From Smallanthus sonchifolius (lineage: Eukaryota; Streptophyta; Magnoliopsida; Asterales; Asteraceae), in assembly GCA_023525975.1 (NCBI GenBank), contig CM042034.1, forward strand, positions 66,151,279 through 66,215,278: a stretch of 64,000 bases of DNA, in the 5' to 3' direction. Position numbers and translations under genes: made by a program. Positions 22,091 to 34,768 of the stretch are shown in pieces. The notes beneath the pieces were generated by a model. That model was not told the origin of the DNA and did no database searches. It was given only the letters and a program-made list of their open reading frames with translations. Each line of letters begins with the position of its first letter. The stretch's first letter is position 1.

Positions 22091-25000
22091 CTATACTTTT
22101 TTATTCTGGTGCGGATATGAGCTTTGTGTCGAATGATTTTAAATCCTTACTTGGTATTAAGGCCAGCAAACTAGATCAAAGTTATACAATCGAATTAGCA
22201 AATGGGAAGCTAATTAAAACCAGAGAGGTCATTAAGGGTTGTACTTTATGTCTAGAAAATCATACATTCAATATAGACCTTCTACCCGTCTAACTAGGGA
22301 GTTTCGATAGTGTTATTGGTATGAATTGGTTATCAAAGAATCATGCCGAGATCATATGCTTTGAGAAGATTGTACGTATCCCATTACCAAGTGGAGAAAT
22401 TCTTTCAATTCAAGGCGAAAGGTGTAGAACGATGCTGAAGATGATAAACTGCATGAAAGCTCATAAATATCTACGCAAGGGTTATTGTGCATATCTGGCT
22501 CATATCGTCGAGAAGAAACCTGAGGAACGTCAACTTGAGGACATACCGATCGTTAGGGATTACCCCGAAGTATTTCCCGAAGACTTACCTGGTTTACCAC
22601 CACCGAGGCAAGTTGAGTTCCGGATCGACCTAATACCAGAAGTTGCACCAGTTGCACGATTACCATATCGTTTAGCACCTTCTGAGATGCAAGAATTATC
22701 AAACCAACTGCAAGAGTTACTTGATAAAGGTTTCATAAGACCGAGTTTTTCACCTTGGGGAGCTCCGGTCTTATTTGTGAAGAAAAAGGATGGAACCTTT
22801 AGAATGTGTATCAATTACCGGGAATTGAACAAGCTTACAATTAATAACCGGTATCCTCTTCCTCGAATAGACGACCTATTCGATCAACTTCAAGGTTCAA
22901 GTTTCTATTCTAAGATTGATCTACGATCAGGATACCATCAACTAAGAGTCCAGGAGGATGATATACCAAAGACAGCTTTTAGGACTCGTTATGGTCATTA
23001 CGAATTCCTAGTCATGCCATTTGGTTTGACTAATGCACCGGCAGTTTTCATGGATCTCATAAACCGTGTGTGCAAACCATACCTGGATAAATTTGTGATT
23101 GTGTTTATCGATAACATATTGATATATTCACGAACCAAGGAAGAGCATGAACATCACTTGAAGCTAATATTGGAACTACTTAGGAATGAGAAGTTATATG
23201 CAAAATTCTCAAAGTGTGAGTTTTGGATTCGAGAAGTTTATTTTCTCGGACATGCCATCAATAAGAAAGGTATTCATGTAGACCCGTCCAAGATTGAAGC
23301 TATCAAAAACTGGGAAGCACCAAGAACTCCAACTGAGGTGCGTCAATTTCTGGGATTGGCAGGTTATTACAGGCGATTCATCAAGAACTTTTCAAAAATA
23401 GCCCTACCCTTGACGACGTTAACCCAGAAAGACAAAAAGTTTGATTCGACCGATAAACAAGAGTCAGCTTTTTAATTATTAAAGCAGAAGCTTTGCAGTG
23501 CACCAATCCTCTCACTTCCTGAAGGAACCAATGATTTCATCGTGTACTGCGACGCGTCACACCAATGTCTGGGATGTGTACTGATGCAGAGAGAAAAAGT
23601 CATAGCATATGCATCCAGACAGCTGAAGGTCCATGAGAAAAATTATACTACTCATGATTTAGAATTGGGTGATGTTTTGTTTGCACTCAAAATATGGAGA
23701 CATTACCTCTATGGTACAAGATGCACTATCTTTACGGATCACAAGAGTCTCCAACACATCTTTAATCAGAAAGAACTCAACATGAGGCAGCGCCGTTGGG
23801 TAGAACTGCTAAATGATTATGACAGCGAGATCAAGTACCACCCTGGGAAGGCGAATGTCGTAGCAGACGCCTTGAGTCGTAAGGAGCGAGTTAAAACTCT
23901 TCGTGTTCGTTCCCTAGGACTAACAATACATACGAGTCTCACGACTCAAATCCGGATGACACAACAGGAGGCAATCAAAGAAGAGAATGTTAAAAATGAG
24001 GCATTACGGGGAATGATAAAACAGATGGAACCGAAGTCAGATAATACTTTATACTTCATGAATAGAATTTAGGTGCCACGTCTTGGTAATTTACGGGAGT
24101 TGGTTATGGAAGAAGCCCATAAGTCTAGGTACTCCATTCACCCAGGTTCGGATAAGATGTATAAGGATCTGAAAGAACACTATTGGTGGCCAAACATGAA
24201 AGGAGTATGTTGGCAAATGTCTGACGAGTTCAAAAGTAAAAGCAGAATATCAGAAACCGTCAGGCTTATTACATCAACCCGAGATTCCTCAATGGAAATG
24301 GGAACAAATCTCCATGGATTTCATTACAAAGTTACCCAAGACTTCAAGCGGGTACGATACTATATGGGTAATCGTCGATCGTTTGACAAAGTCAGCACAT
24401 TTCCTACCTATCAAAGAGACGGATAAAACCGAGAAGCTCGCAAGGCTATATATTAAGGAAATTGTAGCCAGGCATGGAGTGCCAAGCTCTATTATCTCTG
24501 ATAGAGATAGCAGATTCGTGTCTAGAATCTAGCAATCCTTATAAGAAGCCTTAGGCTCACGTCTTGACATGAGCATCATGAGCATATCACCCTCAAACAG
24601 ATGGTCAAAGTGAAAGGACCATTCAGACTTTAGAAGATATGCTTCGTGCGTGTGCAATTGATTTCGGAGGAAATTGGGATACTCGCCTACCGTTGGCTGA
24701 GTTTTCGCACAATAATAGTTACCATACCAGCATAAAAGCCGCTCCATTCGAGGCTTTGTATGGTCGTAAATGTCGCTCACCGCTATGTTGGGCGGAGGTT
24801 GGCGACAAACACTTAACTGGTCCTGAGGTTATTCAAGAGACCACGGACAAGATTTTCAAAATCAATGATCGTCTGAAGGCCGCCCGTGACAGACAAAAGA
24901 GTTACGCTGATAAAAGACGAAGATCTTTAGAATTCCAAGTGGGAGACAAAGTCATGTTAAAGGTCTCACCTTGGAAGGGAATTGCAAGATTTGGCAACCG

Positions 25001-25385
25001 TGGCAAGCTTAACCCTAGGTACATTGGACCATTTGAAATACTGGCTAGGGTTGGCTCGGTAGCTTATAAACTCAAGTTGCCACAAGAGCTAAGCAATATG
25101 CATGATACATTTCATGTGTCTAATCTCAAGAAGTGTTTATCAGACGAGACGTTAATTATACCCCCTGATGAGGTTTACATAGACGATAAGTTGCACTTCG
25201 TTGAAGAACCAATTGAAGTCGCATATTGGAATGTTCAGAGAATAAGGCGCAGCCGTGTTAAGCTGGTCAAGGTACGTTGGAATTCGAAGCGCGGCCCCGA
25301 GTATACGTGGGAGCGGGAAGATAAAATGAAATCCAAATACCCGTCCTTGTTCACGAACGCTCCAAGTCAAGATGACAAGAACTGA
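22090..25385 (+). pseudogene. Element C pol remnant: protease, RT, RNase H, integrase, chromodomain
   Basis: Protease has YSGA in place of DSGA/DTGA, so the catalytic Asp is lost. A TAA follows at about 22291. Reverse transcriptase (22540-23400) has FIDN in place of FIDD. A TAA at 23473-23475 precedes RNase H (23476-24000). Integrase has TAG at 24070-24072, a frame break at 24205-24230 that destroys the zinc finger, TAG at 24530-24532 and another frame break near 24570. The end (24639-25385) keeps the SERT glutamate and a complete C-terminal chromodomain-like tail. The polypurine tract TTGGGGAGAA (25411-25420) and LTR follow. Confidence 0.93.
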
Positions 25386-25420
25386 ATTTCGGGACAAAAT
25401 TCTCTTTAACTTGGGGAGAA

Positions 25421-28400
25421 TGTGACACCCAGCATCTCAGGTCAATATCCATATTACATAAATGTACGTTCATAAAATATATTTCCTGAAGTTTTATTTT
25501 GACTAAGTAAAGTCAAGGAGTCTAGCAAAGGAACTTATTTCATGATTAGTAATTAACAGAGAATTACTAGAAAAAGGTAAGTAGTTATAACCCGTAAAAT
25601 ACAGTCGTTGGTGATTAAAAAGAATTTCATTCCAGAAAAGTCTAGTGACACAGTTAAGTATAAAAACGTAAATATTAATGACTAAACTTTTATAAAAAGT
25701 TGACACATAAATAACTGTTACATGACTCTAAGTTATCTTATGTGTATACATGTATAATATAGCATAGTAGTGACTATGTCGGGTTATCTAGTGATCAATT
25801 GAAATTAGACAAACCACATAAAATCATACAAGTATTAAACCATTTAAAAGTTTTTACACCAGGTATTAGATCACGCAACCACCTAGAGGATTTTTACCAC
25901 TAAAACAACCCACTTATTTGGTCATTAGTAGACAAGACAACACCCAAACCCCCCCCCCCCCACCCACACCCTCTCGGCCGAAATAGAGGGCCTAGCCCCT
26001 CTCCACTAACTCATTAAATTGCATGCATACTTGGCACACATGCACACCTCTCTTCCAAGTTCATGATGACATGCAAATTCAATCAATCAAGTAGTAATAA
26101 ATGAATATCTAATCAAGCACTCAACTCCTACTCCATCTATATACATATACTCGACACACATGCACACACATACACACACTCTTTCAAAATAATCCAAGAT
26201 CAAAAATCCTAAGAGAGCTTGGCTAGAAGCTTGAAGATGCAAGGGAGTTCTTGAGGTCTAGGAGTCGGTTTTGCTAACAAGACAAGCCATTTCTCATCTT
26301 TTTGTTGTGATTCTTCACCTAGCTTGTCTAGTGGTATGAAACCGTCATCCATCTTTTATGTCTTCCTTACTTCCTTAATAAAGCATGTTGTTCATCCTAA
26401 TAATCAAAGAAGATTTAAAAAGCTAAAGAGTTTTATAAAGTTTAACTTTATTATGTTCAAAAACTAGAATTTTATATAAAAGATATATGTTATTAAAAAA
26501 TGATAGGCTTATATACTTAGATTATTGTCTTAACATGTTTCATGAAATATTGGTTATTTTGATGTCATGATACTAGATTATGAGTTGTTAAACTAAAAGA
26601 TGTGTGTAAATAAATAAAAGGATCGAAATTATAGAAAACACATGTATATGCATATTATTGAGCTTAGTGACTCGAAATGGTAATAATATATACCTACATG
26701 TGTATATATATATATCGAAATTTATACATGTATTTATAGGTGGATTTTCTTGTTGGAATATTTAATGTTAAAAGGGAAATAGTAAAATAAAAACTAGGAA
26801 TAATACTTGGATAAGTAAAATATATGTGTATATGTATATATATATGTGTGTGATCGCATGAAACATGTAATATATATATTTATGTGTGTTTGAAGTTGGA
26901 AACTTGGTAAATTGGTAAGCATGAAAAGCATGAGTTCATATAAAAGGATTTAAACATATACTTGAATGAATGAACTAGAGTATGTATGAGTGTTTAGCAA
27001 CCGAAAAATGTGTAAATATAGAATATAATCATAACTTGGAATGAACTATGAAACGACTAAATAATTGAAATCATATATATGATTATAACTTGTGTATAAT
27101 GTGGAACGTGGACTTGATTAATGAAATCTAAAGACGTTCGGGTTAAAATAAATGATTGTATGTATTCACTAAACATATTTAAATATATGTTGAAATATGG
27201 TTATACGTGTGTGTAGATATTGGTGAAAATATAAATATATGTCAAGTTAGTACATGTCGTTCGGAACAAGTAATCGTATATGGGTGTGTTAACATGGATT
27301 ATGTGCACATAGGAGTAGTCATACGTATAACATACTTGATCAATATCTATGATTTTGTATAATTATTGGAAAGAAATAATTGTGTGTTTATAAGTGACTT
27401 TAATGTAAAATATTATAAAATATTGCAAAAATAATACTTATTTTTTAATATATATAATAAGTCACCAATGTGGAAATAAATATATACTTTTTCGGAAAAT
27501 AAGTAAAGTGTCTAAACTTGAATAATAATCACCAATGAGTCATTACAAGAAAACATTGTTTTAAATAAACAAAGCCGTACTTAACAGGAATAGTTAAGTC
27601 AGGTGAACAACTTGCGTTTAAGACGGGTAGTCTTAACGTGTTTAGTATCCTTGTGTAAATAGGATACGGATAGGCGGGGCTGCTATTATTTGAAATATTT
27701 GCTAGCATTTACTTCTGTCGAGGTGAGTTTCACTAACCCCTTTTTATTTTTTTTCTAATTTTTTGAAATGTTTTGGGGTGGAAACATATTTACAAAGAAT
27801 TTTCGTATGTAAATGAATGAACTAATGATCAGACCGTATGTGTGTATTGAGGGAAAAATAAAGCGCTTAAAGTCCTCGGAATAAAAATTAGTAACCATTA
27901 GCTATCGATTAGCCCGGGATTTTATGGATAGTACTATTGGGGGTGACGCCTCCGGTCATGATTAGTCGAGCTAATCAGCGGTCCAAATGGCCGAATGACC
28001 GCATATTGTCTTAACTCGCAGAAAGGCGAGGGGAGGCACAGAAAGTTGGGGTTTGGTTACGGTCTCGTACATTACATATTATTTTGTATTCCTTGCAAGT
28101 TTACAAATGGGGTCAATTGATCGGGTTAGTATTCGGATTCATTGGTAATACATACTAAGAGTTTTGATCGGTAAATGATCAAGTTTAAACAATGTATTTA
28201 TGATAACTCTTGATAATAACTTGTGAACTCACCAACCTCGTGTTGACGTTTTTAAGTATGTTTTCAGGAAATTGAACGTGGTCTTCAGGCTAGCAATGTA
28301 GGTTGCATACATACATGTGGATACAGCTTTTGGAAGGGTTTCACTTATATAACTCATGGTCTTGAGTCATATTGCGAAATCCTAAACTTTGTACAATTTA

Positions 28401-28532
28401 AATTATGTTTTGGAATGTAAATATTTTTAAACTTGGTTATGTATCCAATTTCATGTATGAGTTTGCAATAATCATATGCTTTGGAAACCGTGAATGTTAC
28501 GCCTCGCGTTTCTGCCGTGGCGGGGTGTGACA
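25421..28532 (+). repeat. 3' LTR of element C (3112 bp)
   Basis: Runs from TGTGACACCC to GGGGTGTGACA. It preserves the uninterrupted insertion site of B (GGTATGAAACCG near 26334). Predicted leader intron: donor GAG/GTGAGT at 27723, acceptor TTTTCAG ending 28267 (545 nt). An ATTAGTCGAGCTAAT palindrome is at 27961-27975. Confidence 0.93.
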
Positions 28533-28537
28533 AAAAC

Positions 28538-29310
28538 TACCCCGTACCACTCACGATCATGATAGCATCTGGATAACCGTTGACCGTCTAACTAAATCCG
28601 CACACTTTTTGCCTATCCGTGAGGACTATGGAGTCGAGAAATTTGCTCGAATTTACATTAATGAAATAGTTTGTCGTCACGGTGTGCCTCATAACATTAT
28701 CTCTGATCGTGGCGGTCGTTTCACTTCCCGTTTCTAGCAATCTTTGCAACCTGCTCTTGGTACTCAATTGGATCTCAGTACAGCTTACCATCCTCAAACC
28801 GATGGTCAATCCGAGAGGACCATTCAAACTTTAGAGGACATGCTTAGGGCGTGCGTTATTGACTTCGGTGGTAACTGGGATTCACATCTACCCTTGATAG
28901 AGTTCTCATACAACAATAGTTATCACACTAGCATCAACATGGCACCTTTTGAAGCCCTCTATGGTCGTAAGTGTCGTTCTCCTGTTTGTTGGAACGAGAT
29001 TGGTGAATCACAAATCACCAGACCAGAACTCATTCAAGAAACATCCGACATAGTCCTCCGTATTCGTGATAATCTTCTAGCAGCTAGAAGTCGGCAAAAG
29101 AGTTATGCCGACAAGCGACGAAAGCCTTTAGAATTTCAAGTCGGTGATCTCGTACTCCTCAAGGTATCACCTTGGAAAGGAATAGTTCGTTTTGGAAGGA
29201 AATGGAAACTAGCACCTCGTTTCGTGGGTCCTTTTAAAATTCTCGAAAGGATCGGAAAGGTAGCCTATGAACTTGAACTACCCGAAAATCTTAGCAACAT
29301 TCATCCTACT
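28538..29310 (+). pseudogene. Element D: right part of a gypsy integrase
   Basis: Continues the integrase begun at 6445-6589. It covers the core after MDFITK (VDRLTKSAHF, SDRGGRF, then the SERT glutamate) and the C-terminal region up to LSNIHPT. A TAG at 28735-28737 replaces a Trp conserved in sister copies. The code stops in mid-domain at 29305-29310, where a copia sequence on the other strand begins. Chromodomain, polypurine tract and LTR of D are absent. Confidence 0.88.
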
Positions 29311-29387
29311 AATGACCACATTTGGACTGCCATCATCTTGCTTCCATAGCTTGTATCCTTTGACACCTTTAGGATACCCAAGCATGA
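29305..29387 (-). pseudogene. Copia pol fragment left of the solo LTR
   Basis: On the minus strand this encodes the end of the integrase region of a Ty1/copia Pol (LGYPKGVKGYKLWK). It continues the copia code at 32358-32627 across the solo LTR when one CATGA copy is removed. It is truncated at its fusion with element D; RT, RNase H and the 3' LTR of the copia element are gone. Confidence 0.8.
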
Positions 29388-32352
29388 TGTAATATCCAGT
29401 ATTTTCCGACGTATCATCATAGTATTGAAATTCTATTTCCCGTTGTAACCTATACATTTGATATTCTACGAACTTATCATTTCAAAATCTTTGCATATAT
29501 GATTGATTTAAAACTAGAATTCTTAAAATTTTAAAATATAACATAAATAGATTTGTATTTAATACATATATATAGGTGTAATTAAAGATATATGTATACA
29601 TATATGTATCCTACAAAAAAATTAATAAATAGATTTAACCCTTAAGACTTTATAAGTTATATTTATTATTGTGTAAACAATATAAATAATAAACTTATCA
29701 ACTTCAAATACTTAAATTTATAAATCAATAAACTTATAAACCTAGAAGGTATAAAACTTATTTGATTTTACAAAATTAAAGCATATTATTCATTTTATAA
29801 AGTCCAGGGGCTAATCTATCAATTCTCGAAACTTGTTTTAAACTAAACCTCAAACTTTAGCATAAATTGATAAACTTAAAAACATCAGGGACTGTTTGTG
29901 TAATTAGCCCAAACATCCGGAACCCAAACTCAGTTGCGAGTTCGAGTCTCGCCACAACCGGTTCTCACCCCGCTCATTCGAAAACGCGTACTACAGCCAG
30001 ATTCACTACACCTCGGGCTTCCATTCACACATGCGACCCTAACTCGAGGTGAATCAATGCGAAATCCCAATTGTAAACACGCGTGAAGCGGGATTCGATC
30101 CGCTTAAACTCAACCGTAAACCCCCAACTAATCTAGTAATTAATGACGAAATTAACTATAAATAGCGGCCTAGACACCTCAACGACACCACACCTTAACT
30201 ATGTATACACTCAATTCCTTCACATTGTACCTGTATCCTTCGATTTAAACCGTCGTCGGCCGTTTCTGAAACTCGACCAGTTCTCCCTAAATCCGGCAAC
30301 AAATCAGGTAATCCGTATGTCCATCTTTATCGTTTATACCCAATAATCGAAAGCCCTCTGTCAATTTACAATGAAGGAAACGAATTCGATTCGTATTTCA
30401 GGGTTGAAATTCTATGGTTCATACGGGATTTAGGGGTCATCAGGGATTGTGTTTATGAAATTGTTTTTATGAGATATAGCTCAGCAAGGCCCGTAGCAGG
30501 GTGGTTAAGTCGTGTGTGTAGACTTGGGTGGCCCGGGTTCGAATCCGGCCAACCCAAGTTTTTATGTTTTCATTTTTTTTGAACCTTTTAATCAGATTTT
30601 ATATCCCTAATTATTTTTATAAAATCTGATATATTCTTATAAACTTAAAACCGAATTTTATTTATATTTTTATTCCCAGAAAACATTTAGTAAATTAAAA
30701 CTTATAAATATATAAATTTTTAAAACTATTTTTAAACACCTATAAAAACTATGTAATTTCCCCAAAACTTTCATAAAACATATAAACATAACAAAAATCA
30801 TTTTATAAAATCAAAAACTTTAAACTTGTACAATTTCTTTTGTTTAGAAACTCAAGAAAACTTAATTAGTTATTTAATTTAAAACAGAAAATATAAATAC
30901 ACTTTAATTATTTTAAAACTTGAATTATTCTAAACTTAAAAACTCTATAAAAACATTAAAAGATAAACTTATACTTGTACACTTATAATTTACAAGAAAA
31001 CCATTTTTATAAACTTATATTGATAATTTATTTACTTAAACTTCTAAACAACATTCTAGATATTATTTAGAATAATTACAATTTGTAATAAATTCTTAAA
31101 TGAGTAAATATTTTAGAGAGTTATTAATTACCTTAAATAATTATTTTCTCTTTTAGATAATTATTACTTATGCTTAATAATTATTTAAGAAATTTAATAT
31201 TTATTATTAATATATATTATCCTTTTAGATAAATGTTATTTAACTACTAGATAACTATTTATTATCCTTAATGCTTATTTATTTTATACTAAATTAATAT
31301 TTTAAATATGATACTTGGAAAACTATTTAAAAATTATTATTTAACATATGTAAACAATAATTATTTGTTAAACTTCAAACTTAATAAACTTTATAATAAC
31401 TATCTAAAACTTGTTATAAATCTAAACTTTATAACACAATTATTTATGCCTCCTATTTGAAACCCTAGTCAATCCTAGAAAGTCTTGAAGCCTTAGATCT
31501 TTGTCATAGACTTTTATGATCAAATCCTTAAACTTTAGACTTATCATTTAGGCTTGTTATGAAGATACCTTCCCTCAAAGCATACACTCATTCTTTGTCG
31601 GTCACTCTTACATCCTTCTCAAGGTGAGTATACTTAGCCACTTTTTGTTATATTTTTGATTTATAAACTTGGGGTGGAACATGTTCAAACTTTTAGACTT
31701 ATACAATTCAAACATAACTATGCTTATATGCTTTCTATGTGTTATATGCTTTTGAAACTAGCATGCTTAAATTAAACTTAAGACTAGCATGTTCATTAAC
31801 TTTGGCCGAGCCTATGGTAACAATAATAGATCTTTTGTATTTGACCAATCCACCTTAATTGATTGACCCTTCGGGGGGGATCCCATGATGATTGTTACTA
31901 AACTTAAACTTTAAACTTTTAAGGGTAACCCTCGGGTTATGCCTAAACTTGGTTGGAGTTTTAAAATGCACAATGTTTAACTTGCTTGTTCTCACATTTA
32001 TACTTAGATTCATTAATCATAGTGAATTGTGAAAACTTTTAGAAACTTTGTTAAACGGTGTCAAAACCTTTGTATCTCACCAACTATTTTTAGTTGACAG
32101 TTTACTTAACATGTTTCAGGTGCTCAAGTTTGATGCTTATCTTATGAACACGTAGGATGCTTGGACCTAGAAAGACTATCAAATTAAATCTTATGTTTCA
32201 TTATTATTGTTGTTGAACAATATGTTTTTCCTTGTTATGTTTGAACCTTAAAATATCATTAATGAAATATTTGAACTTTATTAGTCAAACTTGTGCTTTT
32301 GAACAACCGCGTCCGCCCCGACGTATAATCCGCCGTCGGTTGGGGTGTGACA
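29388..32352 (+). mobile_element. Solo gypsy LTR inserted in the copia element (2965 bp)
   Basis: Runs from TGTAATATCC to TTGGGGTGTGACA, flanked by CATGA at 29383-29387 and 32353-32357. No internal region is present, so it is a solo LTR left by LTR-LTR recombination. It belongs with the solo LTR at 58552-61341 (same last 70 bp, including GTATAATCCGCCG). It has a tRNA-like module (30487-30563), a long AT-rich middle (30570-31450), and donor AAG/GTGAGT at 31624 with acceptor GTTTCAG ending 32119. Confidence 0.93.
30487..30563 (+). other. tRNA-like Pol III promoter module in the solo LTR
   Basis: This is the best-preserved copy: A-box-like TAGCAGGGTGG (30494-30504), exact B-box consensus GGTTCGAATCC (30536-30546), and TTTTT at 30559-30563. 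The B-box sits in a hairpin: CTTGGGT and GGCC on the 5' side pair with GGCC and ACCCAAG on the 3' side, with one unpaired A. Confidence 0.6.
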
Positions 32353-32357
32353 CATGA

Positions 32358-34332
32358 CACATTTTAGGGCTCTTGGATCTAATTTTCCTTGACTTATGTG
32401 TGAGTAAGCCAAGCATCCAAATACCTTCATATTACTATAGTCAGTTTTCTCCCCTAACCATCTCTCCATTGGCACCATCATATCAATTGCACTTGATGGT
32501 GACCTGTTTACAATATAAGCAACAGTTTTTACTGCTTCTGCCCTTAGGCATCCCAGCAGCAAACATCATGCACCTAACCTTCTCCAATAGTGTCCTATTT
32601 ATCCTCTCAACTAACCCATTCTGTTGAGGGGTACCTGGAATGGACAAATGCCTAGATATACCTTTATCTTTGCATTAATTATTGAACTCACCACTACAGA
32701 ATTCCAGCCCATTGTCTGTTCTCAATTTCTTGACACTCTTATCAGTTTGATTTTCTACCAAAACTGCCCATTCCTTGAACATACCAAATGCATTAGACTT
32801 GTTCTTGAGTATGTATACCCAAACTCTTCTAGAATAGTCATTAATGATTGACAAAAAATATGAGGCTCCACATAGAGACTTGTGTTTAGTAGGTCCCCAA
32901 CAGTCTGCATAAACATAGTCTAATATTCCCTTAGACCTATGTATACCCTTAGCAAACTTAACCTTCTTAGCCTTCCCTAGTATGCAGTTTTCACAAGATT
33001 CCATCTCACAATTTGCGAGACCTTCAAGAACTTCCTACTTCTTTAACTCCCTTAGCCCCAATTCACTCATATGTCCAAGTCTTTTGTGCCACATATCAGC
33101 ATAATTGACCTTATTCCCTTCTGCTATTGAAACAGAACCAACTATGGCATTCCCATCTAACACATATGTGTTATTTTCACCCCTAGTGCCAGACAATACC
33201 ACCATTGACCCCTTTATAACCCTGGCTTTCCCATTCTTTAAACTAACACTGCATCCGTTTCTTTCAAAAGTGCCTAGTGAGATTAGGTTCTTGGTTAATG
33301 AAGGAATATACCTTACATTAGATAGCTCCACCTCAGTTCCATTATTTAGTTTTAAAGCTACAATATCATGTCCTTTTATGAGGCATGCTCTATCATCACC
33401 TAGCTTTACTACACCAAGATCTTCACATTTTAAAGTTTTAAAGCATTCTTTAATTGGAGTCATGTGGTATGAACACCTTGAATCCATGATCCATCCAACA
33501 ATTTCAATGTCACTTGAAACCACACACACATCTGCATTATCATAGCCATCTAAAGGATCTTCAGTTTGTGAATTACCTTGGGTCTTTGAGGAACTAGCAT
33601 AAGAACTTGAGTCCTACTTCTTCTTATTTCTTTCAGGGCATTCTCTTTTTAAGTGTTTTTCTGAATTGCAAATGAAGCATTTCCTTTTGAACTTAGACTT
33701 TGACCTCCCTGACCCCTTTGTTCTGGCCTGCCCCTAACATACAAGCCATCTCCTGCATCTTCTTGAATATCAGACTTCTTGTTTAACTCTTCAGAGTTAA
33801 GTGCATCAAGAACAATCTCCATGGATAATGACTCCCTTCCATACATGAGCGTATCCACAAAATGCTCATAAGATGATGGTAACGATGTTAGAAAGATTAT
33901 GGCATGATCTTCATCATCCAACTCAACCTCAATATTTTCAAGATCCAGAATCAGCTTGTTGAATTCATCAGTGTGGCTTTTCATTGATCTTCCAGATAAC
34001 ATATGAAATGTATATAATCGATTCTTCAAGTACATGCGATTTGCGAGAGATTTGGTCATATAAAGTGTCTCCAATTTAGACCAAATCCCTATTGTTGTTG
34101 TTTCTTTCGACACTTCACGGAGCACACGGTCACCAAGACTCAATACGATTTCACTATGAGCCTTTTCCATTATCTCCTTCCTCTCTTTATCTGTTAATCC
34201 TTTAGGCAAGTTGTCTTCACCTTTTAATGCATCGACACCGTTGTGTAGGAGCAACGCTATCATCTTGACTCTCCACAGGCTAAAATCATTCTTGCCATCA
34301 AATTTCTCCAGCGTGAACTTCGAAGACGCCAT
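32358..34332 (-). pseudogene. Ty1/copia (Tnt1/Tork-like) gag-pol remnant
   Basis: Gag starts MASSKFTLEKFDGKND at 34332 and runs to about 33650. The CCHC knuckle (CFICNSEKHLKREC, about 33670-33625) is in a shifted frame, and a TAG follows near 33615. Protease has DSRCS instead of DSGCS. The pre-integrase HHCC unit is HKRLGH with CENC. Integrase keeps LRTDNG and PQQNGLVER but has stops and a frame break (about 32672 and 32540). It ends at the solo LTR. The Tork/Tnt1 assignment rests on the Gag start and integrase spacing. Confidence 0.88.
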
Positions 34333-34386
34333 CTTGATCACCAATTGCGGAATTAATCGATTCGATTCAATCGATTGAGCCAACGA

Positions 34387-34399
34387 GGCTCTGATACCA
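34387..34399 (-). other. Primer-binding site of the copia element
   Basis: On the minus strand TGGTATCAGAGCC lies two bases after the LTR end, complementary to initiator tRNA-Met. Confidence 0.85.
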
Positions 34400-34401
34400 C
34401 T

Positions 34402-34722
34402 TGTTATGAAATAACAATGAATCGAATGTGAAATTATATCAAGAACAAACAAGAATCGAAGTCTTATTAACCAAAACGAATTACAATTGAAAGAGAATGG
34501 AATCGAATGAATCCAAATTGTATCAGCCTTAATGCTTATACACTAATCAGACTTAACAACCAACTAACAACCAATCTTACAGAATATACACATTCAGTCC
34601 CTGAAGATTGACAACTAAACAAAACAGACCCAAACTAATGTAACTATAGACAAGTTACAGAATTAGCCCCTGAACTTTCAGAAACTAACAAATGTCCAAC
34701 AAACACTTAACAATACTTAACA
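34402..34722 (-). repeat. 5' LTR of the copia element (321 bp)
   Basis: On the minus strand it begins TGTTAAGTATTG (34722) and ends ATTTCATAACA (34402), next to the primer-binding site. The partner LTR is lost, so the outer boundary is inferred from the TG...CA rule and the return of P450 sequence by 34769. The element landed in the intron of the P450 pseudogene, about 46 bp past its splice donor. Confidence 0.75.
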
Positions 34723-34768
34723 ACTAAAATTTTCATTAGAGATCTTGAATTGAAGGTGAATCACTCAC

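Larger units (their letters stand above)
6590..28532 (+). mobile_element. Element C: Ty3/gypsy chromovirus, itself split by element B
   Basis: The 5' LTR is in two pieces (6590-7501 and 17749-19825), followed by the primer-binding site (19831-19843), a broken extra reading frame, broken gag and pol (to 25385), a polypurine tract and the 3' LTR (25421-28532). The outer flanks are AAAAC at 6585-6589 and 28533-28537, a clean 5-bp target duplication. C inserted into the integrase gene of element D. The 5' LTR is about 120 bp shorter than the 3' LTR because of one deletion. Several stops and two lost catalytic residues show that it is an older copy than B. Confidence 0.92.

Noticed and set aside
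32281..32562. Minus-strand frame crossing from copia into the solo LTR
   Set aside because: Only the part right of 32357 is copia; the remainder is LTR sequence read through by chance.
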